From positions 2,997,001-3,061,000 of the forward strand of contig NZ_CP121634.1 of the NCBI RefSeq assembly GCF_029714945.1: a stretch of DNA of 64,000 bases, given 5' to 3'. This document shows, piece by piece, positions 7,927 through 16,744 of this stretch. Positions within the stretch are counted from its first letter, which is position 1. Each line of letters starts with the position of its first letter. The DNA is from Bradyrhizobium sp. CIAT3101 (GTDB taxonomy: Bacteria > Pseudomonadota > Alphaproteobacteria > Rhizobiales > Xanthobacteraceae). The notes beneath the pieces were generated by a model. That model saw nothing but the letters and a program-made list of their open reading frames with translations. It did not search any database and was not told where the DNA came from. The translations under genes were made by a program, and so were the position numbers.

Positions 7927-10017
7927 ATGAACCAGCACGCCAAGATCGAGATCCGCCACTCCACCTGTCCGCACGATTGCCCGTCGGCCTGTGCGCTCGA
8001 TATCGAGGTGGTCGAGGGCCGCAGCATCGGCCGCGTTCGCGGTTCGAAAAAGCAGACCTATACGGCCGGCGTGGTCTGCGCCAAGGTCGCTCGCTACGCC
8101 GAGCGCATCCATCATCCGGAGCGGGTGACGTTTCCGATGCGCCGGATCGGGCCAAAGGGCTCCGGCCAGTTTGCGCGGATTTCGTGGGACGAGGCGCTCG
8201 ACGAGATCGCCGATCGCTTCAATCAGGCCGAGCGCGAGTTCGGCGCGGAGTCGATCTGGCCCTACTACTACGCCGGCACGATGGGGCTGGTGATGCGCGA
8301 CGGCCTCAACCGTCTCACGCATGTGAAAAAATACTCGCGCTTCTACCAGACCATCTGCGCCAATGTCGGGCGCATCGGCTTTGCCATCGGCACCGGCAAG
8401 ATCGCGGGCGTCGATCCGCGCGAGATGGCGCTGTCCGATCTCGTCGTGATCTGGGGCACCAACCCCGTCAACACGCAGGTCAACGTGATGACGCATGCTG
8501 CGCGCGCGCGGAAGGAGCGCGGCGCGAAGATCGCAGCCGTCGACATCTACGACAACGAGACCATGAAGCAGGCGGATATCAAGATCCTGCTGCGGCCCGG
8601 CACCGACGGCGCGTTTGCCTGCGGCGTGATGCATGTTCTGTTCCGCGACGGCTATGCCGACCGCGCTTACATGGACAAATACACTGACTGCCCCACCGAG
8701 CTCGAGGCGCATCTGCAGACGCGCACGCCGGAATGGGCATCTGCGATCTGCGGCGTGCCGGTGGCGGAGATCGAGGCCTTCGCCAAGGCTGTCGGCGAGA
8801 CCAAGCGAACCTTCTTCCGGCTCGGCTACGGTTTTACGCGGTCGCGCAACGGCGCGACGCAGATGCATGCGGCGAACTGCATTCCTGCGGTGACCGGTGC
8901 CTGGCAGTACGAGGGCGGCGGCGCCTTCTTCAACAATTATGCGCTATGGCACTTCAATGAAGCCGTCATCGAAGGCCATGATGCGATCGACAAGACGGTC
9001 CGTGCGCTCGACCAGTCGCAGATCGGGCGCATCCTCACCGGCGATGCCGAGGCCCTGCTGGGCAAGGGACCGGTCAAGGCGATGCTGATCCAGAACACCA
9101 ACCCCATGACGGTCGCACCGGAGCAGGCGCTGGTGCGGCAGGGCTTTGCGCGCGAGGATCTGTTCGTCGCGGCGCACGAGCAGTTCATGACCGAGACGGC
9201 GCTGATGGCCGACATCGTGCTGCCCGCGACCATGTTCATGGAGCATGACGATCTCTATTACGGCGGCGGGCATCAGCACATCTCGGTCGGCCCCAAGCTG
9301 ATCGACCCGCCCGATGAATGCCGCTCCAACCACCAGGTGTTGCAGGCGCTGGCGCCGCGGCTTGGCGCGAAGCATCCGGGCTTCGAGATGACGCCGCGCG
9401 AATTGATCGACGCGACGCTGAAGCTCAGCGACCACGGCGACATCGCCGGCCTCGAGGCCGACATCTGGCGCGATCTGCAGCCGGACTTCCGTACCTCGCA
9501 CTATCTCGACGGCTTCGCGCATCCCGACAAGAAGTTCCACTTTAAGGCGGATTGGGCGCATCCGCCGTTCGGCCAGACCATGGGCGATTTCGACAAGATG
9601 CCTTCTCTGCCGGACCATTGGGCGGTGATCGAGCACACCGATCAGGCTCATCCGTTCCGGCTCGCGACCAGCCCGTCGCGCAGCTTCCTCAACACCACCT
9701 TCAACGAGACCCCGTCCTCGCAGGCGCGCGAGGGGAAGGCGAGCGTGATGATCCATCCGCTGGATGCGGCTGCACTCGATATCGCCGACGGCGACGCCGT
9801 GACGCTCGGCAACACCCGCGGCGAGACCACGTTGATTGCCGCGCTGTTCGAGGGCGTGCGGCGCGGCGTGCTGATCGCGGAGTCCGTGCATCCCAACAAG
9901 AATCACATCGGTGGCCGCGGCATCAACATGCTGACCGGTGCTGATACGATCGCCCCGATCGGCGGCGCTGCGTTCCACGACAACAAGGTCTGGATCAGGA
10001 AAGCGGCCGCGGCCTGA
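7927..10017 (+). CDS. Molybdopterin (bis-MGD) oxidoreductase family protein
   Basis: A 696-residue enzyme of the DMSO-reductase superfamily. The N-terminus carries a [4Fe-4S] binding set, C14 and C18 and C22 in CPHDCPSAC plus a later Cys in GVVCAKV. It continues through the MGD-binding domains (VIWGTNPVNTQ, LIQNTNPMTVAPEQ) to a C-terminal molydopterin dinucleotide-binding domain (LATSPSRSFLNTTF, HPLDAAALDIADGDAV). Cys144 in QTICANVG is in the usual position of the molybdenum ligand. There is no Tat signal, so it should be cytoplasmic. ATG 7927 gives the family start. Partner electron-transfer subunits are absent and the substrate is unknown. Confidence 0.9.
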   Translation: MNQHAKIEIRHSTCPHDCPSACALDIEVVEGRSIGRVRGSKKQTYTAGVVCAKVARYAERIHHPERVTFPMRRIGPKGSGQFARISWDEALDEIADRFNQAEREFGAESIWPYYYAGTMGLVMRDGLNRLTHVKKYSRFYQTICANVGRIGFAIGTGKIAGVDPREMALSDLVVIWGTNPVNTQVNVMTHAARARKERGAKIAAVDIYDNETMKQADIKILLRPGTDGAFACGVMHVLFRDGYADRAYMDKYTDCPTELEAHLQTRTPEWASAICGVPVAEIEAFAKAVGETKRTFFRLGYGFTRSRNGATQMHAANCIPAVTGAWQYEGGGAFFNNYALWHFNEAVIEGHDAIDKTVRALDQSQIGRILTGDAEALLGKGPVKAMLIQNTNPMTVAPEQALVRQGFAREDLFVAAHEQFMTETALMADIVLPATMFMEHDDLYYGGGHQHISVGPKLIDPPDECRSNHQVLQALAPRLGAKHPGFEMTPRELIDATLKLSDHGDIAGLEADIWRDLQPDFRTSHYLDGFAHPDKKFHFKADWAHPPFGQTMGDFDKMPSLPDHWAVIEHTDQAHPFRLATSPSRSFLNTTFNETPSSQAREGKASVMIHPLDAAALDIADGDAVTLGNTRGETTLIAALFEGVRRGVLIAESVHPNKNHIGGRGINMLTGADTIAPIGGAAFHDNKVWIRKAAAA

Positions 10018-10149
10018 GCCGCGCTCGTGCCCTGATCGCGCGCAAATTTGCGTCGAGGCGCTAAAGCCGCAGCGCGTGATAAATTGCCCTTGCACCGCGC
10101 GCCCGAGCTGCCGCAAATGGCTGCAAACCGGAAGCAAGGAAGCTGCGTC

Positions 10150-10932
10150 ATGACCGACACCACAGGCGTCATCACCGAGAAGCGCGGGCAGGCGTTCTGG
10201 ATCACCATCAACCGGCCGGAGAAGCGCAACGCGCTGAACGGCGATGTCATCGCCGGTATCACCCGCGGCTATCGCGATGCCCATGACGACAAGGACGTTC
10301 GCGTCATCGTGCTGACCGGCGCGGGCGACAAGGCGTTTTGCGCCGGCGCCGATCTGCAGAACTCCGGTGCGGCCTTCGCGATGGATCATTCCAGGCCGAA
10401 CGTCGATTATGCCGATCTGCTGCGCCTGTCGCAGAACGCGACGAAGCCCGCGATCGCGCGCGTCGGCGGCGTCTGCATGGCCGGCGGCATGGGCCTGCTT
10501 TGCATGACCGACATGGCGGTGGCGGCCGATCATGTCATCTTCGGCCTGCCGGAGGTGAAGGTCGGCGTGTTCCCGATGCAGGTGCTGAGCCTGTTGCAGG
10601 AGATCGCGCCGCGACGTCTCGTCAACGAATGGGCGCTCACCGGCGAGCCGTTCGATGCGAATGCCGCGCAAGCCGCGGGCCTGCTCAACTATGTCGTGCC
10701 GACAGCCGAGCTCGACGCCAAGGTCGACTGGCTGATCGGCCGCATCGTCGACAAATCCCCGACCGCGATCCGCCGCGGCAAATACGCCATGCGTGCCATC
10801 GCCTCGATGTCGTTCGACGAGAGCATCGCCTACACCGAGAGCCAGATCGCACTGCTCGCAATGACCGAGGACGCCAAGGAGGGGTTGAAGGCGTTCGGCG
10901 AGAAGCGGAAGCCGGTCTGGACGGGACGGTGA
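10150..10932 (+). CDS. Enoyl-CoA hydratase/isomerase family protein
   Basis: A 260-residue crotonase-fold protein. The two oxyanion-hole regions are clear: GAGDKAFCAGADLQ and VGGVCMAGGMGL. The acidic residue in GLPEVKVG corresponds to one of the two catalytic glutamates of classical hydratases. ATG 10150 is preceded by AAGGAAG; the longer upstream frame reads as noncoding. It follows the bis-MGD oxidoreductase after 132 bp on the same strand, consistent with degradation of a CoA-activated acid. Hydratase, isomerase and hydrolase activities cannot be separated from sequence alone. Confidence 0.9.
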   Translation: MTDTTGVITEKRGQAFWITINRPEKRNALNGDVIAGITRGYRDAHDDKDVRVIVLTGAGDKAFCAGADLQNSGAAFAMDHSRPNVDYADLLRLSQNATKPAIARVGGVCMAGGMGLLCMTDMAVAADHVIFGLPEVKVGVFPMQVLSLLQEIAPRRLVNEWALTGEPFDANAAQAAGLLNYVVPTAELDAKVDWLIGRIVDKSPTAIRRGKYAMRAIASMSFDESIAYTESQIALLAMTEDAKEGLKAFGEKRKPVWTGR

Positions 10933-10944
10933 CGGAGCAAGAAA

Positions 10945-11080
10945 CGAAAAAACAACCCCATGCACAGTAGAGATGGAGTTCAAGCGCCTGGACAATTTTC
11001 GGTCTTACCGAAAATTGCTTGCTCCGTCGGGCAAAACAGCTGTATCAAGGCAGAATCGGGTTTCTCGCCTGACGTCATTT
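10945..11080. repeat. Interspersed repeat with 11-bp perfect hairpin (copy A)
   Basis: Just after the enoyl-CoA hydratase gene is the segment AACAACCCCATGCACAGTAGA (10951-10971), which recurs at 55500-55520. It is followed by an 11-bp perfect inverted repeat, CAATTTTCGGT-CTT-ACCGAAAATTG (10993-11017), then GTCGGGCAAAACAGC. From memory, such sequences recur at gene ends in Bradyrhizobium genomes; within this window only the 21-base core is demonstrably repeated. The hairpin could also end transcription between these two convergent genes. The right boundary is approximate. Confidence 0.65.
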
Positions 11081-11117
11081 GTCGGCGCGCGCCGGGTGGT
11101 GCGTCCCGGATGACGAG

Positions 11118-11546
11118 CTACCCCGCGTTGGCCTTCAACCCCGCCGCCTGAATGCCGGCCACCGCGCAGGCCTCGTCATTGTCGGACGTGTCGCCGGAGA
11201 TGCCGACCGCGCCGAGCAGTGTCGCGCCGTCCATGATCAGCACACCGCCGGGGACCGGCACCAGCGCGCCCTTGGCGATCGTGTTCACGGCGTCGATGAA
11301 ATAGGGCTGCTCCTGCGCCCGCTGAAACAGCGCGCGCGAGCCCAGGCCCATGGCGAGCGCGCCATAGGCCTTGCCGTGGGCGATCTCGGCGCGCATCAGG
11401 CTGGTGCCGTCCTGCGCGGCTGCGATCTTGAGCACGCCGCGGGCGTCGAGGACGGTGACGACGAGCGGCTTGAGCTTCAGCTCGGTCGCCTTCGCGAATG
11501 CGGCGTCGAGGATTTTGCGGGCGGTGTCGAGCGTGAGATCAGCCAT
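11118..11546 (-). CDS. GlcG/HbpS family heme-binding-like protein
   Basis: A 142-residue GlcG/HbpS-family protein (formerly DUF336), recognised by MADLTLDTARKILDAA, VTVLDARGVLKIAAAQDG and the C-terminal glycine-rich GALVPVPGGVLI and GAVGISGDTSDNDEACA. Family members bind heme or support 2-hydroxyacid catabolism, and glcG sits in the E. coli glycolate oxidase locus. Here its ATG overlaps the end of the FAD/Fe-S dehydrogenase gene by eight bases, matching the glcDEFG association. Its direct biochemical role is unclear even in studied relatives. Confidence 0.9.
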   Translation of the reverse strand: MADLTLDTARKILDAAFAKATELKLKPLVVTVLDARGVLKIAAAQDGTSLMRAEIAHGKAYGALAMGLGSRALFQRAQEQPYFIDAVNTIAKGALVPVPGGVLIMDGATLLGAVGISGDTSDNDEACAVAGIQAAGLKANAG

Positions 11547-14514
11547 GGCTGGGTTCCTTTACAGCGGTTGAAGTGGAATTGGTTGTGGCGCGATCGAGGC
11601 TCATCGCCAGCACGCGGGCGACGTGCAGCGCCTCGCGTTGCGCGCCGTCGTGGATCTGGTGGCGGCAGGAGGTGCCGTCGGCGACGACCAGCGTGGCCTG
11701 ATCAGCCGTCCGCACCGCGGGCAGCAGCGACAGCTCGGCCATCTCGATCGAGGCATCATAGGTGTCGGCGCCGTAACCAAAAGCGCCCGCCATGCCGCAG
11801 CAGCTCGACTCGATGGTCTTGACCTCAAGGCCCGGGACGAGCCGCAGCACCTGCTCGACCGGCTTGAACGCGCCGAAGGATTTCTGGTGGCAATGGCCGT
11901 GGACCATCGCCTTCTCGGCGACGGTGCCGAGCGGCAGTTGCAGCCGGCCGGCCTCGGCCTCGCGCATCAGGAATTCCTCGAAGGTCAGCGCATGCGCGCC
12001 GACCGCCTTGGCGTCGTCGTCCTTGCGCAGCGAGGCGAGCTCGTCGCGCAGTGTCAGGAGACAGCTCGGCTCGAGGCCGACGATCGGCACGCCGCGCGCG
12101 GCAAAGGGCGCGAAGGCGGCGACGAGACGATCGAGCTCGGACCTGGCTTCGTCGACGAGACCGGCGGAGAGGAAGGTGCGGCCGCAGCACAGCGGCCGGT
12201 TGCCGCTCGCGGGCTTCGGCAGATGCACGCGATAGCCACCGGCCGTCAGCACGCGCAGCGCAGCGTCGAGGTTTTCGCGTTCGTAGATACGATTGAAAGT
12301 GTCGGCGAACAGTACGACCTCGCGGCCGGTCTCCGGACCAACCGTTTCTGCGGGTGGCACAAAGACGTCGCTGCGGAACGCGGGCAGGGCGCGGCGTGCG
12401 CTGATGCCGGCAAAGCGCTCGAACAGCTTTCGCAGCAGCGGGCTGTGGTTACGCAAATTGGCGAGCGGTGCAAAACGCGAGGCAAGGCCGGCATAACGCG
12501 GGAGGTAGCCGACCAGGCGATCGCGCAGCGTCAGGCCGTGGGAGGTTGCGCGCGCGGCCAGCACCTCGATCTTCATCTTGGCCATGTCGACGCCGGTCGG
12601 GCATTCATGGCGGCAGGCCTTGCAGGAGACGCAAAGCTTCAGTGTCTCCATCATCTCGTCGGAGGCCAGCGCATCGGGGCCGAGCTGGCCGGAGATCGCG
12701 AGCCGGAGCGTGTTGGCGCGCCCGCGCGTGACGTCCTTCTCGTTGCGCGTGGCGCGATAGGACGGGCACATCACGCCGCCCTCGAGCTTGCGACAGGCGC
12801 CGTTGTTGTTGCACATCTCGACCGCGCCCTGGAAACCGCCGCCGGCGCCGGGATAAGCCGACCAGTCGAGCTTCGTCTTGAGGTCTGCGACGCGATAGTC
12901 CGGCTTGAAGCGGAACAGCGAGCGGTCGTCCATCTTCGGCGCATCGACGATCTTGCCGGGATTGAGGACGCCGTCGGGATCGAAGCGGTGCTTCACCTCC
13001 CTGAAGTCGGCGACGAGACGCTCGCCGAACATGGTCTCGTGGAATTCGGAGCGCACCAGGCCGTCGCCGTGCTCGCCGGAATGCGAGCCCTTGTACTCGC
13101 GCACCAGCGCAAAGGCCTCCTCGGCGATGGCGCGCATCGCCTTGACGTCCTTGTCGAGCTTGAGGTTCAGCACGGGGCGCACATGCAGGCAGCCTTCGGA
13201 GGCGTGCGCATACATCGTGCCGCTGGTGCCGTGCCTGGCAAACACCTCGTTCAGGCGCTGAGTGTAGTCGGCGAGATGCGGCAGCGGCACGGCGCAATCC
13301 TCGACGAAGGAGACCGGCTTGCCCTCCTGCTTCATCGACATCATGACGTTGAGGCCGGCGGCGCGGAAATCGGCGATGCCGCTTTGAAGTGCGGGCTCTG
13401 ATATCTCGACCACGCCACCCCATTTGCGGGTGTCGTTGTTCCAACCGAAGCCGAGATCGCCCATCAGCTCGCCGAGCTGCTTGAGGCGTGCGAGGTTGTC
13501 AGCCTGGTCTTCCTCGGCGAACTCGACGACCAGCACGGCGTCCGGGTCGCCCTTGATCGCGGCATTGATGATCGGCTTGAACATCGCGATATCGCGGCCG
13601 AGCGCGATCATGGTGCGGTCGACCAGCTCGACCGCGATCGGCTTGAGCTTGACCAGATGCTGGGCCGCATCCATCGCCTCGTAGAAGCTGCCGAAATGGC
13701 AGACGCCGAGCGCCTTGTTGCGGATGACGGGCCACAGCTTCAGCTCGACCTTGGTGGTGAAGGCCAGCGTGCCTTCCGAGCCGACCAAGAGATGCGCCAT
13801 GTTGTTGCGCGCATTGCGCGGCGTCAGCGCATCGAGATTGTAGCCACCGACGCGGCGCTGCACCTTGGGAAAGCGCGCCGCGATCTCGTCGGCCTCGCGG
13901 GCGCCGAGATCGAGCATGTCGCGGAACAGCGCGCGCATGCCGTCGCCGGCATCGAGGTCGGAGAGATCGCGCGAGACCTCGCCAAAACGGCTCAGCGTGC
14001 CGTCGGCGAGCGAAGCCTCCAGCGACAGGGTGTTGTCGCGCATGGTGCCGTAGCGCAGCGAGCGGCCGCCGCAGGAATTGTTGCCAGCCATGCCGCCGAT
14101 GGTCGCGCGGGACGCCGTGGAGACGTCGACCGGAAACCAGAGCCCGTGTTTCTTGAGCTGGCGGTTGAGGTCGTCCAGCACGATGCCGGGTTCGACCACG
14201 CAGGTCCGGCCCGCGACGTCGAGCGACAGGATGCGGTTGAGGTGCTTCGAGAGGTCGACCACGAGGCCGTCATTGACGGTCTGGCCGCATTGGGAGGTGC
14301 CGCCGCCGCGCGGGGTGACCTTCACGCCCTCGTCCCGGGCGATCGCCAGGGCCCGCAGCGCCTCGTCCATGGTCTTGGGGACCACGACGCCGGATGGCAC
14401 GATCTGGTAGAACGAGGCATCGGTGGCGTAACGGCCGCGGCTGAAGCCGTCGAACAGGACGTCGCCGGTCATGTCCGCGCGCAGGCGCCGTTCGAGCGAA
14501 GAGGCGTTTGTCAT
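11539..14514 (-). CDS. FAD- and Fe-S-binding 2-hydroxyacid dehydrogenase (GlcD/GlcF-type fusion)
   Basis: A 991-residue fusion. Residues about 30-260 form a PCMH-type FAD domain (VTPRGGGTSQCGQ, TIGGMAGNNSCGG), followed by the FAD-oxidase C-terminal domain (HASEGCLHVRP, HSGEHGDGLVRSEF). Next come ferredoxin-like cysteines (CVSCKACRHECPTG), then two CCG-type modules (LCCGRTFLSAG, SSCCGMAGAFG) as in glycolate oxidase GlcF and heterodisulfide reductase. This layout is shared by YdiJ and D-lactate or D-2-hydroxyglutarate dehydrogenases. Cytosolic or membrane-peripheral oxidation of a D-2-hydroxyacid, passing electrons towards quinone, is likely. The GlcG-like partner and nearby glyoxylate-type aminotransferases suggest a glycolate, lactate or glycerate-like substrate. 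Confidence 0.9.
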   Translation of the reverse strand: MTNASSLERRLRADMTGDVLFDGFSRGRYATDASFYQIVPSGVVVPKTMDEALRALAIARDEGVKVTPRGGGTSQCGQTVNDGLVVDLSKHLNRILSLDVAGRTCVVEPGIVLDDLNRQLKKHGLWFPVDVSTASRATIGGMAGNNSCGGRSLRYGTMRDNTLSLEASLADGTLSRFGEVSRDLSDLDAGDGMRALFRDMLDLGAREADEIAARFPKVQRRVGGYNLDALTPRNARNNMAHLLVGSEGTLAFTTKVELKLWPVIRNKALGVCHFGSFYEAMDAAQHLVKLKPIAVELVDRTMIALGRDIAMFKPIINAAIKGDPDAVLVVEFAEEDQADNLARLKQLGELMGDLGFGWNNDTRKWGGVVEISEPALQSGIADFRAAGLNVMMSMKQEGKPVSFVEDCAVPLPHLADYTQRLNEVFARHGTSGTMYAHASEGCLHVRPVLNLKLDKDVKAMRAIAEEAFALVREYKGSHSGEHGDGLVRSEFHETMFGERLVADFREVKHRFDPDGVLNPGKIVDAPKMDDRSLFRFKPDYRVADLKTKLDWSAYPGAGGGFQGAVEMCNNNGACRKLEGGVMCPSYRATRNEKDVTRGRANTLRLAISGQLGPDALASDEMMETLKLCVSCKACRHECPTGVDMAKMKIEVLAARATSHGLTLRDRLVGYLPRYAGLASRFAPLANLRNHSPLLRKLFERFAGISARRALPAFRSDVFVPPAETVGPETGREVVLFADTFNRIYERENLDAALRVLTAGGYRVHLPKPASGNRPLCCGRTFLSAGLVDEARSELDRLVAAFAPFAARGVPIVGLEPSCLLTLRDELASLRKDDDAKAVGAHALTFEEFLMREAEAGRLQLPLGTVAEKAMVHGHCHQKSFGAFKPVEQVLRLVPGLEVKTIESSCCGMAGAFGYGADTYDASIEMAELSLLPAVRTADQATLVVADGTSCRHQIHDGAQREALHVARVLAMSLDRATTNSTSTAVKEPSHG

Positions 14515-14579
14515 CCCTGGTCCTGGAGCGATCCGCGCGGCTGCTGGCTAAGCCGGGCATTCATTCTTGTTTCTGACCG

Positions 14580-14606
14580 AATATATTATGAATTCAAAAT
14601 GAGCAA
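14580..14606 (-). promoter_or_regulatory. AT-rich promoter-like region upstream of the FAD/Fe-S dehydrogenase
   Basis: Read leftwards, this stretch gives TTGCTC, a 15-base spacer and TATATT. The palindrome TGAATTCA lies in the spacer. It is the only AT-rich island in the 104-bp gap between gntR and the dehydrogenase gene. The spacer is shorter than the 17-bp optimum, so this is a weak call. The palindrome could be an operator half for the GntR protein. Confidence 0.3.
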
Positions 14607-14618
14607 GCCTGCTGCCTG

Positions 14619-15356
14619 TTAAGGCGCTGCCGGTGCGTCGGCTTCGGGCTCGGCCAGGTGTTCGATCGCCGCCACGCGCTTGTTGCGCAGGTGCTGAAAC
14701 AGGATGTCGCTCAGCTCGCTGCCGGCTCGCCGGCGCAGGGCGTCCAGGATCGCCTCGTGCTCGCGCATCGCCTCCGCCCAGCGCTGCCGCTTGCGGGCGA
14801 AGTTTGCGGAGTAGCGGACGCGGCGGATGCGTCCGGCGAAATTGGCGTAAGCGGTCTTCAGCGTCTCATTGCGCGCGGCTGCGACGATGCTCTCGTGGAT
14901 GCGCTGGTTGGCCTGGAAATAGCCGTGCATGTCGCGATGCAGATAGTGGCCGTACATTTCGTAATGCAGCTGCTCGATCGCGGTGATTTCCTCGTCCGTA
15001 ATCGCCTCGCAGGCAAGGCGCCCGGCCAGACTCTCGAGTCCGGCCATCACGTCGAACAGCTCCTCCAGGTCGCGCTGGCTGAGCTGGCGGATGCGGGCGC
15101 CGCGGTTGGGCAGCAGCTCGATCAGGCCCTCGGCCGCGAGCACCTTCAGTGCTTCGCGCAGGGGTGTCCGGGAGATGCCGAGCATCTCGCAGAGCTGCCG
15201 CTCGGGAACGCGGGCGCCGTCGGGAATGTTGCCTTCCACGACGTAGTCGCGCAGCCGCAGCAGGATCTCGCCATGGAGCGAGGCCGCCTCGCGGTCGCCG
15301 CCATTCGTGGCGGGTGGGGCGATCGGGACCCCGGTGTCGGGAATCGTGGATTTCAT
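14619..15356 (-). CDS. GntR family (FCD) transcriptional regulator
   Basis: A 245-residue regulator. Residues about 25-95 form a winged helix-turn-helix (VPERQLCEMLGISRTPLREAL, then EGLIELLPNRGARI), and the rest is an all-helical FCD ligand-binding domain. Motifs matching the family metal/ligand site are RIHESIVAAARNETL and MREHEAILDALRR. ATG 15356 gives a normal length; the longer open frame upstream is antisense to the aminotransferase gene. It sits between the FAD/Fe-S dehydrogenase operon and the divergent aminotransferase operon, so it probably controls one or both in response to an organic acid. Confidence 0.9.
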   Translation of the reverse strand: MKSTIPDTGVPIAPPATNGGDREAASLHGEILLRLRDYVVEGNIPDGARVPERQLCEMLGISRTPLREALKVLAAEGLIELLPNRGARIRQLSQRDLEELFDVMAGLESLAGRLACEAITDEEITAIEQLHYEMYGHYLHRDMHGYFQANQRIHESIVAAARNETLKTAYANFAGRIRRVRYSANFARKRQRWAEAMREHEAILDALRRRAGSELSDILFQHLRNKRVAAIEHLAEPEADAPAAP

Positions 15357-15398
15357 TTGCAGCACAATAGTTTGCTCGATTAACCGCGTCGACGTCCA

Positions 15399-15422
15399 CA
15401 ATCGAATACCAAATTTCGATTG
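15399..15422. promoter_or_regulatory. Perfect inverted repeat, candidate GntR operator
   Basis: CAATCGAA, an 8-base spacer, then TTCGATTG: eight-base arms with no mismatch, in the 132-bp space between the divergent gntR and aminotransferase genes. A partial extra half (CTCGATT) lies about 25 bases to the left. FCD regulators bind short dyads in such positions, so autoregulation plus control of the aminotransferase operon is a reasonable inference. Confidence 0.55.
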
Positions 15423-15488
15423 AAATGACAAAAAATGAATGCAAAATGGCGATCGAGCCAGCCAGAATCCGTTGCCAGGGAGGTTTTC

Positions 15489-16691
15489 ATGCATCAGGGA
15501 CGCCATTTCCTTCAAATTCCGGGTCCGAGCCCGGTCCCCGAGCGCGTCCTGCGCGCCATGGACATGCCGGTCATCGACCACCGCAGCGCCGAATTCGGCG
15601 CGCTCGGCCGCGCCGTGCTCGAAGGCAGCCAGAAGATCTTCCAGACCAAAGGCCCGGTCATCATCTTCCCCTCCTCGGGGACGGGAGCCTGGGAGGCCGC
15701 GATCGTCAACACGCTGTCGCCCGGCGACAAGGTGCTGATGGTCGAGACCGGCCATTTCGCCACGCTGTGGCGGCAGATGGCCGGGCGCTTCGGCATCGAG
15801 GTCGATTTCGTGCCCGGCGACTGGCGTCGCGGCGCCGACCCGGCCGTGGTCGAAGCAAAACTCACCGAAGACAAGGCGCGCGCGATCAAGGCCGTGATGG
15901 TCGTGCACAACGAGACCTCGACCGGTGCCACCAGCCGCATCGCCGAGATCCGCGCCGCGATCGACCGCGCCGCGCATCCCGCGCTGTTGATGGTCGACAC
16001 CATCTCCTCGCTCGGCTCGGTCGACTATCGCCACGACGAGTGGAAGGTCGATGTCAGCGTCAGCTGCTCGCAGAAGGGCTTTATGCTGCCGCCCGGTCTC
16101 GGCTTCAACGCGATCTCGGAGAAGGCGCGCGCGGCGGCGAAGACCAACAAGATGCCGCGCTCCTATTTCGACTGGGAGGAGATGCTCAAGCCCAACGCCA
16201 ACGGCTTCTTCCCCTACACGCCGGCGACCAATCTGCTCTACGGCCTGCGCGAAGCGATCGCGATGCTGCTCGAAGAGGGGCTCGACAACGTGTTCGCACG
16301 ACACGAGAGGCTCGCGGCTGCGACGCGCGCCGCCGTCAATCATTGGGGCCTCGAAGTGCTTTGCCAGGAGCCGTCGGAGTTCTCACCGGTGCTGACCGCG
16401 GTGCTGATGCCGCCGGGACATGATGCCGACCAGTTCCGCAAGATCGTGCTCGAGAATTACAATATGTCGCTGGGCTCCGGCCTGTCGAAGGTCGCCGGAA
16501 AGGTCTTCCGCATCGGCCATCTCGGCGAATGCAATGCGCTGACGCTGCTCGGCGCGCTCACAGGCGTGGAGATGGGCCTGTCGGTTGCCGGCGTGCCGCA
16601 CCGCTCAGGCGGCGTCGACGTCGCGATGAAGCTCCTGGAGCAACGCCCGCAGGGCAATGCATCGCCGCATCTGAAAGTGGTCGGCACTTAG
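15489..16691 (+). CDS. Class V aminotransferase, serine/alanine-glyoxylate type (copy 1)
   Basis: A 400-residue PLP-dependent fold-type I aminotransferase. Features include the opening GRHFLQIPGPSPVPERVL, the phosphate-loop segment PSSGTGAWEAAIVN, the cofactor-binding Asp in LLMVDTISSLGS, and the Schiff-base Lys in SCSQKGFMLPPG. The pattern is that of serine-glyoxylate and related glyoxylate aminotransferases; aspartate-glyoxylate (BhcA) or pyridoxamine-pyruvate enzymes are alternatives. ATG 15489 follows CCAGGGAGG. It starts an operon with an MFS carrier and a close paralogue, so uptake and transamination of one amine or amino acid is likely. Confidence 0.85.
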   Translation: MHQGRHFLQIPGPSPVPERVLRAMDMPVIDHRSAEFGALGRAVLEGSQKIFQTKGPVIIFPSSGTGAWEAAIVNTLSPGDKVLMVETGHFATLWRQMAGRFGIEVDFVPGDWRRGADPAVVEAKLTEDKARAIKAVMVVHNETSTGATSRIAEIRAAIDRAAHPALLMVDTISSLGSVDYRHDEWKVDVSVSCSQKGFMLPPGLGFNAISEKARAAAKTNKMPRSYFDWEEMLKPNANGFFPYTPATNLLYGLREAIAMLLEEGLDNVFARHERLAAATRAAVNHWGLEVLCQEPSEFSPVLTAVLMPPGHDADQFRKIVLENYNMSLGSGLSKVAGKVFRIGHLGECNALTLLGALTGVEMGLSVAGVPHRSGGVDVAMKLLEQRPQGNASPHLKVVGT

Positions 16692-16744
16692 AATTGCGCG
16701 GGGACACGCAAGGCCAATCATAAGAACGATCAGGAGGGGTGGAG

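Noticed and set aside
11623..13401. A 592-residue plus-strand frame opposite the FAD/Fe-S dehydrogenase
   Set aside because: Composition is that of a GC-rich shadow; the dehydrogenase on the minus strand has complete cofactor motifs.
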